A stretch of DNA of 11,054 bases from an uncultured Pseudomonadota bacterium (GTDB taxonomy: Bacteria > Pseudomonadota > Gammaproteobacteria > Burkholderiales > Burkholderiaceae). Positions 1-6,542 of this stretch are shown one piece after another (positions within the stretch are counted from its first letter, which is position 1; every line of letters begins with the position of its first letter). The translations under genes and the position numbers were made by a program. The stretch is from NCBI GenBank assembly GCA_946480245.1, contig CAMLIZ010000154.1, positions 1 through 11,054 of the forward strand, read 5' to 3'. The notes under the pieces are model-generated. The model was not told where the DNA came from, did not search any database, and was given only the letters and a program-made list of their open reading frames with translations.

Positions 1-187
1 GCAGCGCTCGCTGATGCTGGTGACGGCGCTCAACCCGCACATCGGCTACGACAAGGCCGCGCAGATCGCGAAGAAGGCGCACCGGGAGGGCAGCACGCTG
101 CGCGAGGCCGCGCTCGCGCTCGGCTACGTCAGCGCCGACGATTTCGACCGCTGGGTGCGGCCCGAACGCATGGTCGGATCCCCCTAA
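1..187 (+). CDS. fumC: Fumarate hydratase class II, C-terminal fragment
   Basis: This is the 3' end of a gene that begins before the window. The frame opens at base 2 and gives 61 residues before TAA at 185-187. The class II fumarase interconverts fumarate and L-malate in the cytosolic TCA cycle. The fragment contains the family's C-terminal signature: a stretch around [13 protein letters not shown], then [19 protein letters not shown], and the tail [11 protein letters not shown]. From memory this closely follows the E. coli FumC tail (ALNKHIGYDNAA, WVRPEQMVGS). This is the small helical C-terminal domain, so the active-site residues lie upstream and cannot be checked. No convincing terminator hairpin lies in the 37 bp before the next start codon. 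An aspartase or another member of the superfamily is less likely, because the WVRPE.MVG ending is typical of FumC. Confidence 0.95.
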   Translation, partial: QRSLMLVTALNPHIGYDKAAQIAKKAHREGSTLREAALALGYVSADDFDRWVRPERMVGSP

Positions 188-224
188 TGCCGGGCTAAGG
201 CGGGGGCGCGACAATCGCGCCGCC

Positions 225-1226
225 ATGAATGCTCCCCTGATCGACCCGGCGCCGGGCCTGGCCCCGCCGCGTACCACCGCGCTGCCGTGCATGAGCTGCG
301 TGATCCCTGCGTACAACGAGGCCGCCAACCTGCGCCTGCTGCTGCCGCGGCTGGCGGCGTTCCTGGCGCAGCGCTTCGAGCACTGGGAGATCGTGCTGAT
401 CGACGACGGCAGCCGTGACGACACCACCGCGGTGATCGACGAATGGGCTGCCCGCTGCCCGCAGTTCAAGGCCCTGCAGCTGTCGCGCAACTTCGGCAAG
501 GAGGCCGCGCTCACCGCCGGGCTGGAGCAGGCCGCCGGCGACGTGATCGTGCAGCTCGACGCCGACCTGCAGCATCCGCCGGAGCTGATCGACGAGATGC
601 TCGCACGCTGGCGCGCCGGCGCCGACGTGGTGTATGCCGTGCGCGCCGACCGCAGCGACGAGCGCGCGTACAAGCGCGTGGGCGTGCGCTTGTTCTACTG
701 GATGATCCAGGGCACCGACCGCTTCAAGGTGCCGCCCAACGCCGGGGACTTCCGCCTGATGGACCGGCAGGTGGTGGACGCGCTGCTCACGCTGCCCGAG
801 CGCAACCGCTTCATGAAGGGCCTGTATGCGTGGGTCGGCTTCCGCGCCGAGGGCCTACCGTACGTGCCGGCCGAACGCGCCAGCGGCAGCACCACGTTCC
901 GCCCGCTGCGGCTGATCCGCTTTTCGATCGACGGCATCACCGGCTTCACCACCTGGCCCTTGCGCGTGGTGAGCCTGATCGGCGTGGCGCTCGCGCTGCT
1001 GGCCTTCCTGTACGGCGGCATCGTCACCGTCAGCTACCTGCTCTATGGCAACGAGGTGGCCGGCTGGACCACCGTGGTGGTGCTGCTGCTGCTGATCGGC
1101 GGCATCCAGCTGATCTCGGTGGGCGTGCTGGGCGAATACCTGGCGCGCGTTTTCGAGGAGGTGAAGCGGCGGCCGCTGTACCTGGTGCGCCGGCGGGTCG
1201 ACGGCAGCGCCGCGCGCCAGCCATGA
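225..1226 (+). CDS. GT2 polyprenyl-phosphate glycosyltransferase (ArnC/GtrB/LgmA-like)
   Basis: The 333-residue protein is a family 2 glycosyltransferase that should move a sugar from a nucleotide donor onto undecaprenyl phosphate at the cytoplasmic membrane face. The GT-A fold is seen in SCVIPAYNE (24-32), the nucleotide-binding DDG (60-62), LSRNFGKEAALTAGLE (86-101) and the metal-binding DAD of QLDADLQHPPE (110-120). Two hydrophobic C-terminal segments (about 246-272 and 281-305) and a basic tail match the ArnC/GtrB/DPM1 membrane-anchored subgroup, and the length is normal. ATG at 225 has no clear Shine-Dalgarno; a GACAAT at 210-215 could be a -10 box of a short-leader promoter. The next in-frame ATG (291) would start immediately before the first beta strand, so 225 is preferred. 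Its stop overlaps the following start (ATGA), implying translational coupling. Context (ArnT-like transferase, GtrA, deacetylase) suggests an N-acetylhexosamine substrate, as for Bordetella LgmA or Francisella FlmF2. The exact sugar cannot be read from sequence. Confidence 0.9.
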   Translation: MNAPLIDPAPGLAPPRTTALPCMSCVIPAYNEAANLRLLLPRLAAFLAQRFEHWEIVLIDDGSRDDTTAVIDEWAARCPQFKALQLSRNFGKEAALTAGLEQAAGDVIVQLDADLQHPPELIDEMLARWRAGADVVYAVRADRSDERAYKRVGVRLFYWMIQGTDRFKVPPNAGDFRLMDRQVVDALLTLPERNRFMKGLYAWVGFRAEGLPYVPAERASGSTTFRPLRLIRFSIDGITGFTTWPLRVVSLIGVALALLAFLYGGIVTVSYLLYGNEVAGWTTVVVLLLLIGGIQLISVGVLGEYLARVFEEVKRRPLYLVRRRVDGSAARQP

Positions 1227-2779
1227 CGCCGCGCATCGATGCGCCGGGGCGGCGCGGCCTGATCGCCGTGTCGTTGCTGCTGTTTGCATGGTTTGCGGCC
1301 ACGGCATGGCTGCGGCCGTTGACACTGCCCGACGAAGGGCGCTATGGCAGCGTCGCGTGGGAGATGCTGAGTTCGGGCCGCTGGGGCGTGCCGCTGCTCG
1401 ATGGCCTGCCGTTCTTCCACAAGCCCCCGCTGTTCTACTGGATCTCCGCCGGCGCGATGCAGTGGTTCGGTGTGCACCCGTGGGTGGCCCGCATGCCCTC
1501 GCTGCTGGGGGCCACGCTGGCCGCCGCCGGCCTGTTCGCGTTCACGCGCCGCTGGAGTGGCGCGGTGCACGCGCGCGGTGCGGTGGTGGTGCTGGCCACG
1601 CAGCCGTTCTTCTATGTGGGCGCGCAGTTCGCGAACCTCGACATGCTGGTGGCCGGGTGCATCAGCGCCACGGTGCTGCTGGGCGCACACGCCATGCTGC
1701 TGGTACAGCAGCAAGCGCCGTATCGCGCCCCACTGGCCGCGGCCTACGCGATGGCCGCGCTCAGTGTGCTGGCCAAGGGCCTGATCGGCATCGTGCTGCC
1801 CGGCGGCGTGCTGATCGTCTGGCTGCTCGTCGCGCGCCGGCCGCGCCTGCTGCTGAAGCTGGTGTGGCTGCCCGGGCTGCTGGTGTTCGTGGCCGTCGGG
1901 CTGCCCTGGCACTGGCTGATGCAGTTGCGCTATCCCGGCTTCTTCGACTACTTCGTCATCTACCAGCACTTCCAGCGCTTTTCCACCGGCGAGTTCAACA
2001 ACCGGCAGCCGTTCTGGTTCTATGTGCCCGTGCTGCTGCTGCTGACGCTGCCCTGGTCGCTGGCGCTGCCGGCGGCGTTGCGCCGGCCGGCATCTGAAGA
2101 GGCGCGCTTGCCGCTCACGTCGCTGATGTGGTCGTGGGCGGGCGTGGTGGTGGTCTTCTTCTCGTTGCCGGCGTCCAAGCTGGTGGGCTACGTGCTGCCC
2201 GCGCTGCCGCCCCTGGCCTGGCTATTGGCGCGCGCGCTCAGCGGTACGTCGCTGCCGGCCAGCAGGTTGTCGAAGCGCGCGGGCACGTTGGCCGTGCTCG
2301 CTGCGCTGGTGTGCGTGGCCGTGCCGGTGGGCGTGGTGCTGGCGCACCTGCCGTCGCAACGGGCGCTGGGCCTGGCTTTGCGCGCCGAGCGGCAGCCCGG
2401 CGAGCCCGTGATCTTCGTGCGCCGCCCCGCTTACGACGTGCCGTTCTATGCGCGGCTGGAGCAGCCGCCGATGGTGCTCGACGACTGGAACGACCCGCAG
2501 ATCGCCTTGCGCGACGACTGGCGCAAGGAGCTGTGGGACGCGGGGCATTTCGACCCTGCTGCGGCCCGGACCGTGCTGATCGGCAACGGCGATCTTGTGG
2601 CCCGGCTGTGCGCAGCGCCCGCGGCGTGGCTCGTGGCCTCGGCCAAGCAGGTGAAGGCGCAGCCCGAGTTCCGCGGGGCCGAGCAGGTGGCGACAGCGCG
2701 CGACGTGGCGCTGTGGAAGTTGCCGCGCGCCGCGCTCAACTGCGGCGGAACGCCCAGCGCCGGCTCAACACATAGGTGA
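1223..2779 (+). CDS. ArnT-like membrane glycosyltransferase (GT39/GT83), LgmB-like
   Basis: The 518-residue polytopic inner-membrane protein belongs to the PMT/ArnT family. This family transfers a sugar from undecaprenyl phosphate to lipid A or another periplasmic acceptor. Diagnostic motifs are LPDEGRYG (35-42, with the catalytic-type Asp37-Glu38 in the first periplasmic loop), FFHKPPLFYW (64-73), LAKGLIG (183-189, Lys185), GLPWHW (226-231), QPFWFYVP (262-269) and, further on, LPASKLVGYVLPALPPLAW. About a dozen hydrophobic segments are followed by a periplasmic C-terminal domain from about residue 390. Length is close to the usual 500-560. The start is the ATG inside the ATGA overlap with the upstream GT2 gene. 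The same frame stays open upstream to 443, but that extension is arginine/alanine-rich shadow sequence of the GT2 gene. The last 44 bp overlap the tail of the convergent gtrA gene. It probably uses the lipid-linked sugar made by the upstream enzyme. Protein O-glycosylation is an alternative role. Confidence 0.9.
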   Translation: MTPRIDAPGRRGLIAVSLLLFAWFAATAWLRPLTLPDEGRYGSVAWEMLSSGRWGVPLLDGLPFFHKPPLFYWISAGAMQWFGVHPWVARMPSLLGATLAAAGLFAFTRRWSGAVHARGAVVVLATQPFFYVGAQFANLDMLVAGCISATVLLGAHAMLLVQQQAPYRAPLAAAYAMAALSVLAKGLIGIVLPGGVLIVWLLVARRPRLLLKLVWLPGLLVFVAVGLPWHWLMQLRYPGFFDYFVIYQHFQRFSTGEFNNRQPFWFYVPVLLLLTLPWSLALPAALRRPASEEARLPLTSLMWSWAGVVVVFFSLPASKLVGYVLPALPPLAWLLARALSGTSLPASRLSKRAGTLAVLAALVCVAVPVGVVLAHLPSQRALGLALRAERQPGEPVIFVRRPAYDVPFYARLEQPPMVLDDWNDPQIALRDDWRKELWDAGHFDPAAARTVLIGNGDLVARLCAAPAAWLVASAKQVKAQPEFRGAEQVATARDVALWKLPRAALNCGGTPSAGSTHR

Positions 2780-3119
2780 GCACCGCCACGGCCACCAGCA
2801 CCAGCGCCAGCAGCAGGTCGTAGCGCCAGGGGCTGAAGTGCAGCAGCAGCGCATAGGCGGTCTCGTTGATCGCGAAGCCGCCGAGCGACAATGCGAAGAA
2901 GCGCCGCGCGGCCTGCCAATACGGTGCGCCATGGCCGCGAAAGGTCAGCGTGGACTGCCCGCTGAACGACACGGTGAACGCCACCGCCCAGCCGGCCACG
3001 TTGGCCGCCAGCGGCGCGGCGCCGAGCATGCGCACCAGCGCGACCACGACGGCCCAGTGCACCAGTGCCGCGGTGCAGCCGACGGCGATGAACCAGAAGA
3101 TGCGGCGTGGCGGGGTCAT
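2736..3119 (-). CDS. gtrA: GtrA family small membrane protein (candidate lipid-linked sugar flippase)
   Basis: The 127-residue protein has four hydrophobic segments (about 7-32, 38-58, 72-94, 99-119). Two signature-like stretches fit the GtrA family: FTVSFSGQSTLTFRG (48-62) after helix 2 and LSRRWAF (118-124) after helix 4. Family members are proposed to flip undecaprenyl-phosphate-linked sugars, or to assist that step, after a GT2 partner has made them. The start is the ATG on the complement of 3117-3119. A TTG further upstream (3152) would add 11 residues and run into the divergent deacetylase gene. No good Shine-Dalgarno is visible. Its 3' end overlaps the ArnT-like gene tail-to-tail by 44 bp, and its 5' end lies 11 bp from the divergent deacetylase start. 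It is therefore an inverted gene embedded in an otherwise same-strand cluster. A role alongside the adjacent GT2 and ArnT-like enzymes is likely (compare LgmD in Bordetella, from memory). The flippase role is inference. Confidence 0.88.
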   Translation of the reverse strand: MTPPRRIFWFIAVGCTAALVHWAVVVALVRMLGAAPLAANVAGWAVAFTVSFSGQSTLTFRGHGAPYWQAARRFFALSLGGFAINETAYALLLHFSPWRYDLLLALVLVAVAVLTYVLSRRWAFRRS

Positions 3120-3130
3120 GGGCACGGCAG

Positions 3131-3973
3131 ATGGAGCACGGGTTGGCAACAAGGGCTGCGCAGGATAACCGCGCCACGAGGCGGCTCGTCGTGTGCGTGG
3201 ACGACTTCGGCCTCGATGAGGCGGTGGACGCCTCCGTGTTCGCGCTTGCCGCCCTAGGCCGCATCTCGGCCACCGGTGCCCTGGTCGATGCCCCTCGGTG
3301 GCAGGCCGACGCGCCGCGCCTGGTGCGCGAGTTCGGCGACCGGCTCGACATCGGCCTGCACCTGAACCTCAGCGAACCCTTCCCGGGCGCGCCGCCGGTA
3401 CACGACTGGGCGCGGCTGGTGCTGCGCGCGTATGCAGGCCTGCTGGACCGGGCCGCGCTGCGCGCGGAAGTGGAGCGCCAGCTCGACGCCTTCGAGCTGG
3501 CGGCGGGGCGCGCGCCCGACTTCGTCGACGGGCATCGTCACGTGCACCAGTTGCCCGGCGTGCGGCAGGCGCTGGTGGACGCGCTGCGCGCACGCGGCGC
3601 GCGCACCTGGCTGCGCTGCACCCTGCCGGCAGCGGGGCAGGGCTTCAAGGCGACGGTGATCGGTGCGCTGGGCGGGCGCGGCCTGCGCGCGCTGGCCGCC
3701 GACGCGGGCCTGCCGCAGAACCGGGCGATGCTCGGCGTCTACGGCTTCGACGCCGACCCGCAGCGGCACGCGCAGCGCCTGACCGGCTGGGTGCACGCTG
3801 CCCACAGCGGCGACCTGCTGATGTGTCACACCGCGCTGCCCGGCCCACCGCCCGCCGGCGACCCGATCGGCGCGGCACGCCGCATGGAGCACCAGCTGCT
3901 GTCCGGTGACCGGTTCGGCTGTCTGCTGCAGGAGCAGGGCGTGACGATCTCACGCCTGGCGACACGGCTTTGA
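3131..3973 (+). CDS. ChbG/HpnK/NaxD-family carbohydrate deacetylase (YdjC-like)
   Basis: The 280-residue predicted cytosolic enzyme belongs to the YdjC/ChbG/HpnK family, metal-dependent hydrolases that remove N-acetyl groups from amino sugars. Visible motifs are VVCVDDFGLDE (20-30, metal/catalytic Asp24-Asp25), IGLHLNLSEP (74-83, His77), DGHRHVHQLPGV (133-144, His135/137/139) and the terminal-domain MCHTALPG (231-238). Length is normal for the family. ATG at 3131 is the first ATG. A GTG at 3107 in the same frame would overlap gtrA and adds residues unlike the family, so it was rejected; ribosome-binding signals are poor for both. Only 11 bp separate this start from the divergent gtrA start, so a dedicated promoter would have to sit inside gtrA. 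Otherwise the gene is read from the promoter of the upstream GT2/ArnT pair. By analogy with Francisella NaxD and Bordetella LgmC it probably deacetylates undecaprenyl-phosphate-linked N-acetylhexosamine to give a positively charged sugar for lipid A. HpnK (hopanoid-associated) is an alternative, but no hopanoid gene is in view. Confidence 0.87.
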   Translation: MEHGLATRAAQDNRATRRLVVCVDDFGLDEAVDASVFALAALGRISATGALVDAPRWQADAPRLVREFGDRLDIGLHLNLSEPFPGAPPVHDWARLVLRAYAGLLDRAALRAEVERQLDAFELAAGRAPDFVDGHRHVHQLPGVRQALVDALRARGARTWLRCTLPAAGQGFKATVIGALGGRGLRALAADAGLPQNRAMLGVYGFDADPQRHAQRLTGWVHAAHSGDLLMCHTALPGPPPAGDPIGAARRMEHQLLSGDRFGCLLQEQGVTISRLATRL

Positions 3974-3982
3974 TCTGCCTCA

Positions 3983-4011
3983 TTGCCGGCGATCTAATTT
4001 AGAATTATTCT
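3983..4011 (+). promoter_or_regulatory. Candidate sigma-70 promoter of the feo operon
   Basis: TTGCCG (3983-3988) as a -35 box and TATTCT (4006-4011) as a -10 box are separated by exactly 17 bp, each matching consensus at four of six positions. The local AT-rich patch stands out from the very GC-rich surroundings and overlaps the Fur-like operator. Transcription would begin near 4018, giving a leader of about 38 nt before feoA. TAGAAT at 4000-4005 is an alternative -10 box but lacks a well-spaced -35. Confidence 0.5.
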
Positions 4012-4018
4012 CATTCGC
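4000..4018 (-). promoter_or_regulatory. Fur-box-like operator upstream of feoA
   Basis: Read on the minus strand, the core AATGAGAATAATTCT (4001-4015) matches 12 of 15 central positions of the classical Fur consensus AATGATAATCATTAT. Extended to the 19-mer it is 13 of 19. It sits directly over the candidate -10 region, about 40-55 bp before the feoA start. This is where an iron-loaded Fur repressor would block transcription. FeoAB is a well-known Fur target, so position and sequence agree. Confidence 0.65.
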
Positions 4019-4021
4019 GTA

Positions 4022-4038
4022 CCGGCCATCCTGGCCGG
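4022..4038 (+). other. Perfect 7-bp hairpin in the feo leader
   Basis: CCGGCCA (4022-4028) and TGGCCGG (4032-4038) form a perfect inverted repeat with a 3-nt loop (TCC). It lies between the Fur-like site and the feoA start. There is no following T run, so it is not an intrinsic terminator. It would occupy the 5' end of the transcript and could influence mRNA stability or translation. A chance palindrome in GC-rich DNA is possible. Confidence 0.4.
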
Positions 4039-4055
4039 CGCGAGTGTCGAATTGA

Positions 4056-4313
4056 ATGTCGCTCATTCCTCTCAGCCGTCTTCGCACGGGTACCGACGCC
4101 ACGGTGGCGCAGGTGCTCGCGCCCGAACAGTCCCAGGACCAGGATCTGGTGCTGCGGCTGATCGAGATCGGCTTTCTGCCGGGCGAGCGGGTGCGCGTGA
4201 TTGCGCGCGGCCAGCCGGGCGACGAGCCGATCGCCGTGCGGCTGGGCGCCACCACCTTTGCGCTGCGCCGCTTCGAGGCGGAGTTCGTGCAAGTGCAGCC
4301 GTTGGGGGCCTGA
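4056..4313 (+). CDS. feoA: Ferrous iron transport protein A
   Basis: The 85-residue cytosolic protein has the SH3-like FeoA fold. Hallmarks are the N-terminal SLIPLSRLRTG, the central LRLIEIGFLPGERVRVIARG (33-52) and the C-terminal IAVRLGATTFALRRFEAEFVQV (59-80), where the ALRR.EA motif is characteristic. FeoA interacts with FeoB and supports ferrous iron uptake through the inner membrane. The length is typical (75-90). It is the first gene of the operon, 1 bp before feoB, behind a Fur-like operator. The start is the first ATG that retains the conserved N-terminus; the Shine-Dalgarno is weak. Free-standing DtxR-type SH3 domains look similar, but the adjacent feoB settles the identity. Confidence 0.95.
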   Translation: MSLIPLSRLRTGTDATVAQVLAPEQSQDQDLVLRLIEIGFLPGERVRVIARGQPGDEPIAVRLGATTFALRRFEAEFVQVQPLGA

Positions 4314-4314
4314 G

Positions 4315-6177
4315 ATGAGCGCCGCGGACCTGCAAGTCGCCCTGCTGGGCAACCCCAACTGCGGCAAGACCGCGCTGTTCAACCTGCTTACCGGCAGCCG
4401 CCAGAAGGTGGCCAACTACGCCGGTGTCACGGTCGAACGCAAGGAAGGGCTGCTGCGCACGCCCTCCGGCCGCCGGGTACGCGTGCTGGACCTGCCCGGC
4501 GCCTACAGCCTGAACCCGCTGTCGGCCGACGAGACGATCACGCGCGACATCGTCACCGGGGCGCGGCGTGATGTCGAGCGGCCGGACCTGCTGGTGTGCG
4601 TTACCGACGCGAGCAACCTCAAGCTCAACCTGCGCCTCGTGCTCGAGGCGCGCCGCCTCGGCCTGCCGATGTTGATGGCGCTGAACATGAGCGACGTGGC
4701 CCAGCGCCGCGGCATCCGCATCGACCGCGCGGCGCTGGAGCGCGAGCTCGGCATGCCGGTGGTGGAAACCGTGGGCGTGCGCACCGACGGCGCCAGGGCG
4801 CTGGTGAGCCAGCTGGAGGCCTACGTACCGGCGGCGCGGCAAGCGCAGGCCGCCTGGGCGGCGCCCACCGTGCACGACGTGCTGCAGACCCAGCAGGAGG
4901 TGCGACGCATCCTTGGCGCCGCCGTGCAGGAGCCCGAGGTCGACACGCGCTTCGACGACGCCATCGATCGCGTGGTGCTGCATCCGGTGTGGGGCCTGCC
5001 GATCCTGGCGGTGCTGTTGTTCCTGATGTTCCAGGCGGTCTTCAGCTGGGCCCAACTGCCGATGGATGCGATCAAGTCCGCCATGGAAACGGTGGGTGCG
5101 GTGGTGCAGAGCGCGCTGCCCGACGGCATGCTGCGAAGCCTGCTGGTGGACGGCGTGATCGCCGGTGCCGGCAGCGTGCTGGTGTTCCTGCCGCAGATCC
5201 TGATCCTGTTCCTGTTCATCCTGGCGCTCGAGGATTCGGGCTACCTGCCGCGCGCGGCGTTCCTGCTCGATCGCGTGATGGGTTCGGTGGGTTTGTCGGG
5301 GCGCTCGTTCATTCCGTTGCTGTCCAGCTTCGCCTGTGCGATCCCCGGCGTGATGGCCACGCGCACCATCAGCAACTGGCGCGATCGTCTGGTCACGATC
5401 ATGATCGCGCCGCTGATGACCTGCTCCGCCCGCCTGCCGGTGTATGCGCTGCTGATCGGCGCGTTCATCCCCAAGCGCACCGTGTGGACGGTGTTCAACC
5501 TGCAAGGGCTGGTGCTGTTCGCGCTGTACTTCGCCGGCATCCTGTCCGCCATGGGCGTCGCGTGGAGCTTCAAGCACCTGCGCAGCCGCAAGGGCGAGGC
5601 GCCGTTGCTGATGGAGCTGCCGGCTTATCGCCTGCCCAATCTGCGCCACCTCGCGCTCGGCCTGTGGGAGCGCGCGCGCGTGTTTCTCAAGCGCGTGGGC
5701 GGCATCATCCTGTCGCTCACCATCGTGCTGTGGTTCATCTCCAGCTTCCCGGCGCCGCCCGCCGGGGCGCCGGGGCCGGCCATCCAGTACAGCGTGGCCG
5801 GCATCCTCGGTCATGCGCTGCAGCCGGTGTTCGCGCCGATCGGGTTCAACTGGCAGATCTGCATCGCGCTGATTCCCGGCATGGCGGCGCGCGAGGTGGC
5901 GGTGGGCGCACTCGGTACCGTGTACGCGCTGTCGGCCACCGGCGACAAGGTGGCCGAGCAACTGGCGCCGCTGCTGGCCAGCGGCTGGTCGGTGGCCACG
6001 GCGCTGTCGCTGCTGGCGTGGTACGTGTTCGCGCCGCAGTGCATCTCCACGCTGGCCGCGGTGCGGCGCGAGACCAACTCCTGGCGCTACCCGCTGATGA
6101 TGGCCGGCTACCTGTTTGCGCTGGCTTATGCCGCCTCGTTCATCACCTATCGCCTCGCGCTGCTGTTCGGAGCCTGA
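4315..6177 (+). CDS. feoB: Ferrous iron transporter FeoB
   Basis: The 620-residue inner-membrane Fe2+ transporter has an N-terminal GTPase domain: P-loop GNPNCGKT (12-19), switch-like GVTVERKEG (37-45), G3 DLPG (59-62) and G4 NMSD (124-127). A helical spacer region (about 165-215) follows. The C-terminal membrane domain has its first Gate motif around GRSFIPLLSSFACAIPGVMATR (329-350, Cys341) and its second around LIPGMAAREVAVGALG (519-534); APQCISTLAAVRRE (573-586, Cys576) is also conserved. It is shorter than the E. coli protein (about 770) but in the normal range for the compact form. G4 is NMSD rather than the commoner NMMD/NMID; the specificity Asp is kept. ATG at 4315 follows the feoA stop by one base, with GGGGG at 4304-4308 as a plausible ribosome-binding site. 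A start at 4201 in the same frame was rejected because it lies inside feoA. Expected to be iron-repressed through the shared upstream operator. Confidence 0.97.
   Translation: MSAADLQVALLGNPNCGKTALFNLLTGSRQKVANYAGVTVERKEGLLRTPSGRRVRVLDLPGAYSLNPLSADETITRDIVTGARRDVERPDLLVCVTDASNLKLNLRLVLEARRLGLPMLMALNMSDVAQRRGIRIDRAALERELGMPVVETVGVRTDGARALVSQLEAYVPAARQAQAAWAAPTVHDVLQTQQEVRRILGAAVQEPEVDTRFDDAIDRVVLHPVWGLPILAVLLFLMFQAVFSWAQLPMDAIKSAMETVGAVVQSALPDGMLRSLLVDGVIAGAGSVLVFLPQILILFLFILALEDSGYLPRAAFLLDRVMGSVGLSGRSFIPLLSSFACAIPGVMATRTISNWRDRLVTIMIAPLMTCSARLPVYALLIGAFIPKRTVWTVFNLQGLVLFALYFAGILSAMGVAWSFKHLRSRKGEAPLLMELPAYRLPNLRHLALGLWERARVFLKRVGGIILSLTIVLWFISSFPAPPAGAPGPAIQYSVAGILGHALQPVFAPIGFNWQICIALIPGMAAREVAVGALGTVYALSATGDKVAEQLAPLLASGWSVATALSLLAWYVFAPQCISTLAAVRRETNSWRYPLMMAGYLFALAYAASFITYRLALLFGA
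6168..6172 (+). promoter_or_regulatory. Ribosome-binding site deciding the start of the third feo-operon gene
   Basis: CGGAG lies inside the last codons of feoB, 9 nt before ATG 6182. It supports that ATG over the out-of-frame ATG at 6177-6179, which overlaps the feoB stop, and over the in-frame upstream codons buried in feoB. Confidence 0.5.
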
Positions 6178-6181
6178 TGTT

Positions 6182-6469
6182 ATGGAAACCCTGCTCGTCG
6201 GCCTGATCGTCGCCACCGCGGTCCTCTACAGCGGCTGGTCTCTGCTGCCGGCCGGGCTGCGGCGCAGCGCCGCTCGACGGCTGGGCGCGCAGGCCCGACG
6301 CTGGGGTGCCGGCGAGGCCGAGGCCGCGCGTCTGCAGGCCGCGCTGTCGGCCAGCGGTGGATGCAGCGATTGCAGCAGCTGCAAGGGCTGTGCAGCGCCC
6401 GCCGCGCCGCGCAGCGAGCACGGGACGGTGATTGCCATGCCGCGCTCGCGTCGCGCTGAGAACACGTAA
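6182..6469 (+). CDS. Small Cys-rich single-helix membrane protein of the feo operon
   Basis: The 95-residue protein has one N-terminal hydrophobic helix (about 3-24, LLVGLIVATAVLYSGWSLLP), a basic amphipathic stretch (27-41) and a regular cysteine cluster CSDCSSCKGC (Cys61, 64, 67, 70; CxxCxxCxxC), then a polar tail. It starts 4 bp after feoB, so it is the third gene of the operon. Small FeoC-like or FeoB-associated Cys-rich membrane proteins often occupy this place and are thought to aid FeoB assembly or handle iron. The four cysteines could bind a metal ion or an Fe-S cluster. It resembles short betaproteobacterial membrane proteins of unknown function found after feoB, but I cannot assign a family with certainty. 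It is not a classical FeoC, because no winged-helix sequence is seen. No enzymatic function is claimed. Confidence 0.8.
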   Translation: METLLVGLIVATAVLYSGWSLLPAGLRRSAARRLGAQARRWGAGEAEAARLQAALSASGGCSDCSSCKGCAAPAAPRSEHGTVIAMPRSRRAENT

Positions 6470-6487
6470 CTTTTTCCTTCGCCGTGC

Positions 6488-6542
6488 AAGCCTGACCGGG
6501 GTTTCGCCCTTACGGCGGTCCGCCGGCGGGGCGTCAGCTTTT
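6488..6542 (+). terminator. Possible structured terminator after the feo operon
   Basis: AAG and CTGAC (6488-6496, with one bulged C at 6491) can pair with GTCAGCTT (6533-6540), giving an 8-bp outer stem. Two smaller GC-rich hairpins lie inside it: GGGG/CCCT at 6498-6510 and CGGCGG/CCGCCG around 6513-6525. A short T run (6539-6542) follows the outer stem. It may end feo transcription, but the T run is short and partly inside the stem. A separate T run (6471-6475) right after the gene has no hairpin before it. The rest of 6470-6637 holds the sigma-54 promoter and the leader of the next gene, with no coding region seen. Confidence 0.3.

Noticed and set aside
443..1222. N-terminal extension of the ArnT-like protein to base 443
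   Set aside because: The extension is Arg/Ala-rich and overlaps the GT2 coding region in another frame. The ArnT-like fold begins after the ATG at 1223, which overlaps the GT2 stop as ATGA.
3107..3130. GTG start of the deacetylase at 3107 and TTG start of gtrA at 3152
   Set aside because: Both would make the divergent genes overlap at their 5' ends and add residues unlike their families. The ATG codons at 3131 and 3119 fit better, although the ribosome-binding evidence is weak.
4022..4038. Intrinsic terminator before feoA
   Set aside because: The hairpin is stable but has no downstream T run and lies after the predicted transcription start, so termination is unlikely.
4072..6216. A 714-codon minus-strand open frame opposite feoA and feoB
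   Set aside because: Its composition is Gln/His/Arg-rich and low in hydrophobic residues, typical of reverse-frame shadows in GC-rich genes. FeoB is unambiguous on the plus strand.
6470..6540. Mobile element or dispersed-repeat remnant between feo and the kinase
   Set aside because: The short T run and GC-rich palindromes are reminiscent of dispersed intergenic repeats, but there is no second copy in the window, no terminal inverted repeat and no target duplication to support this.
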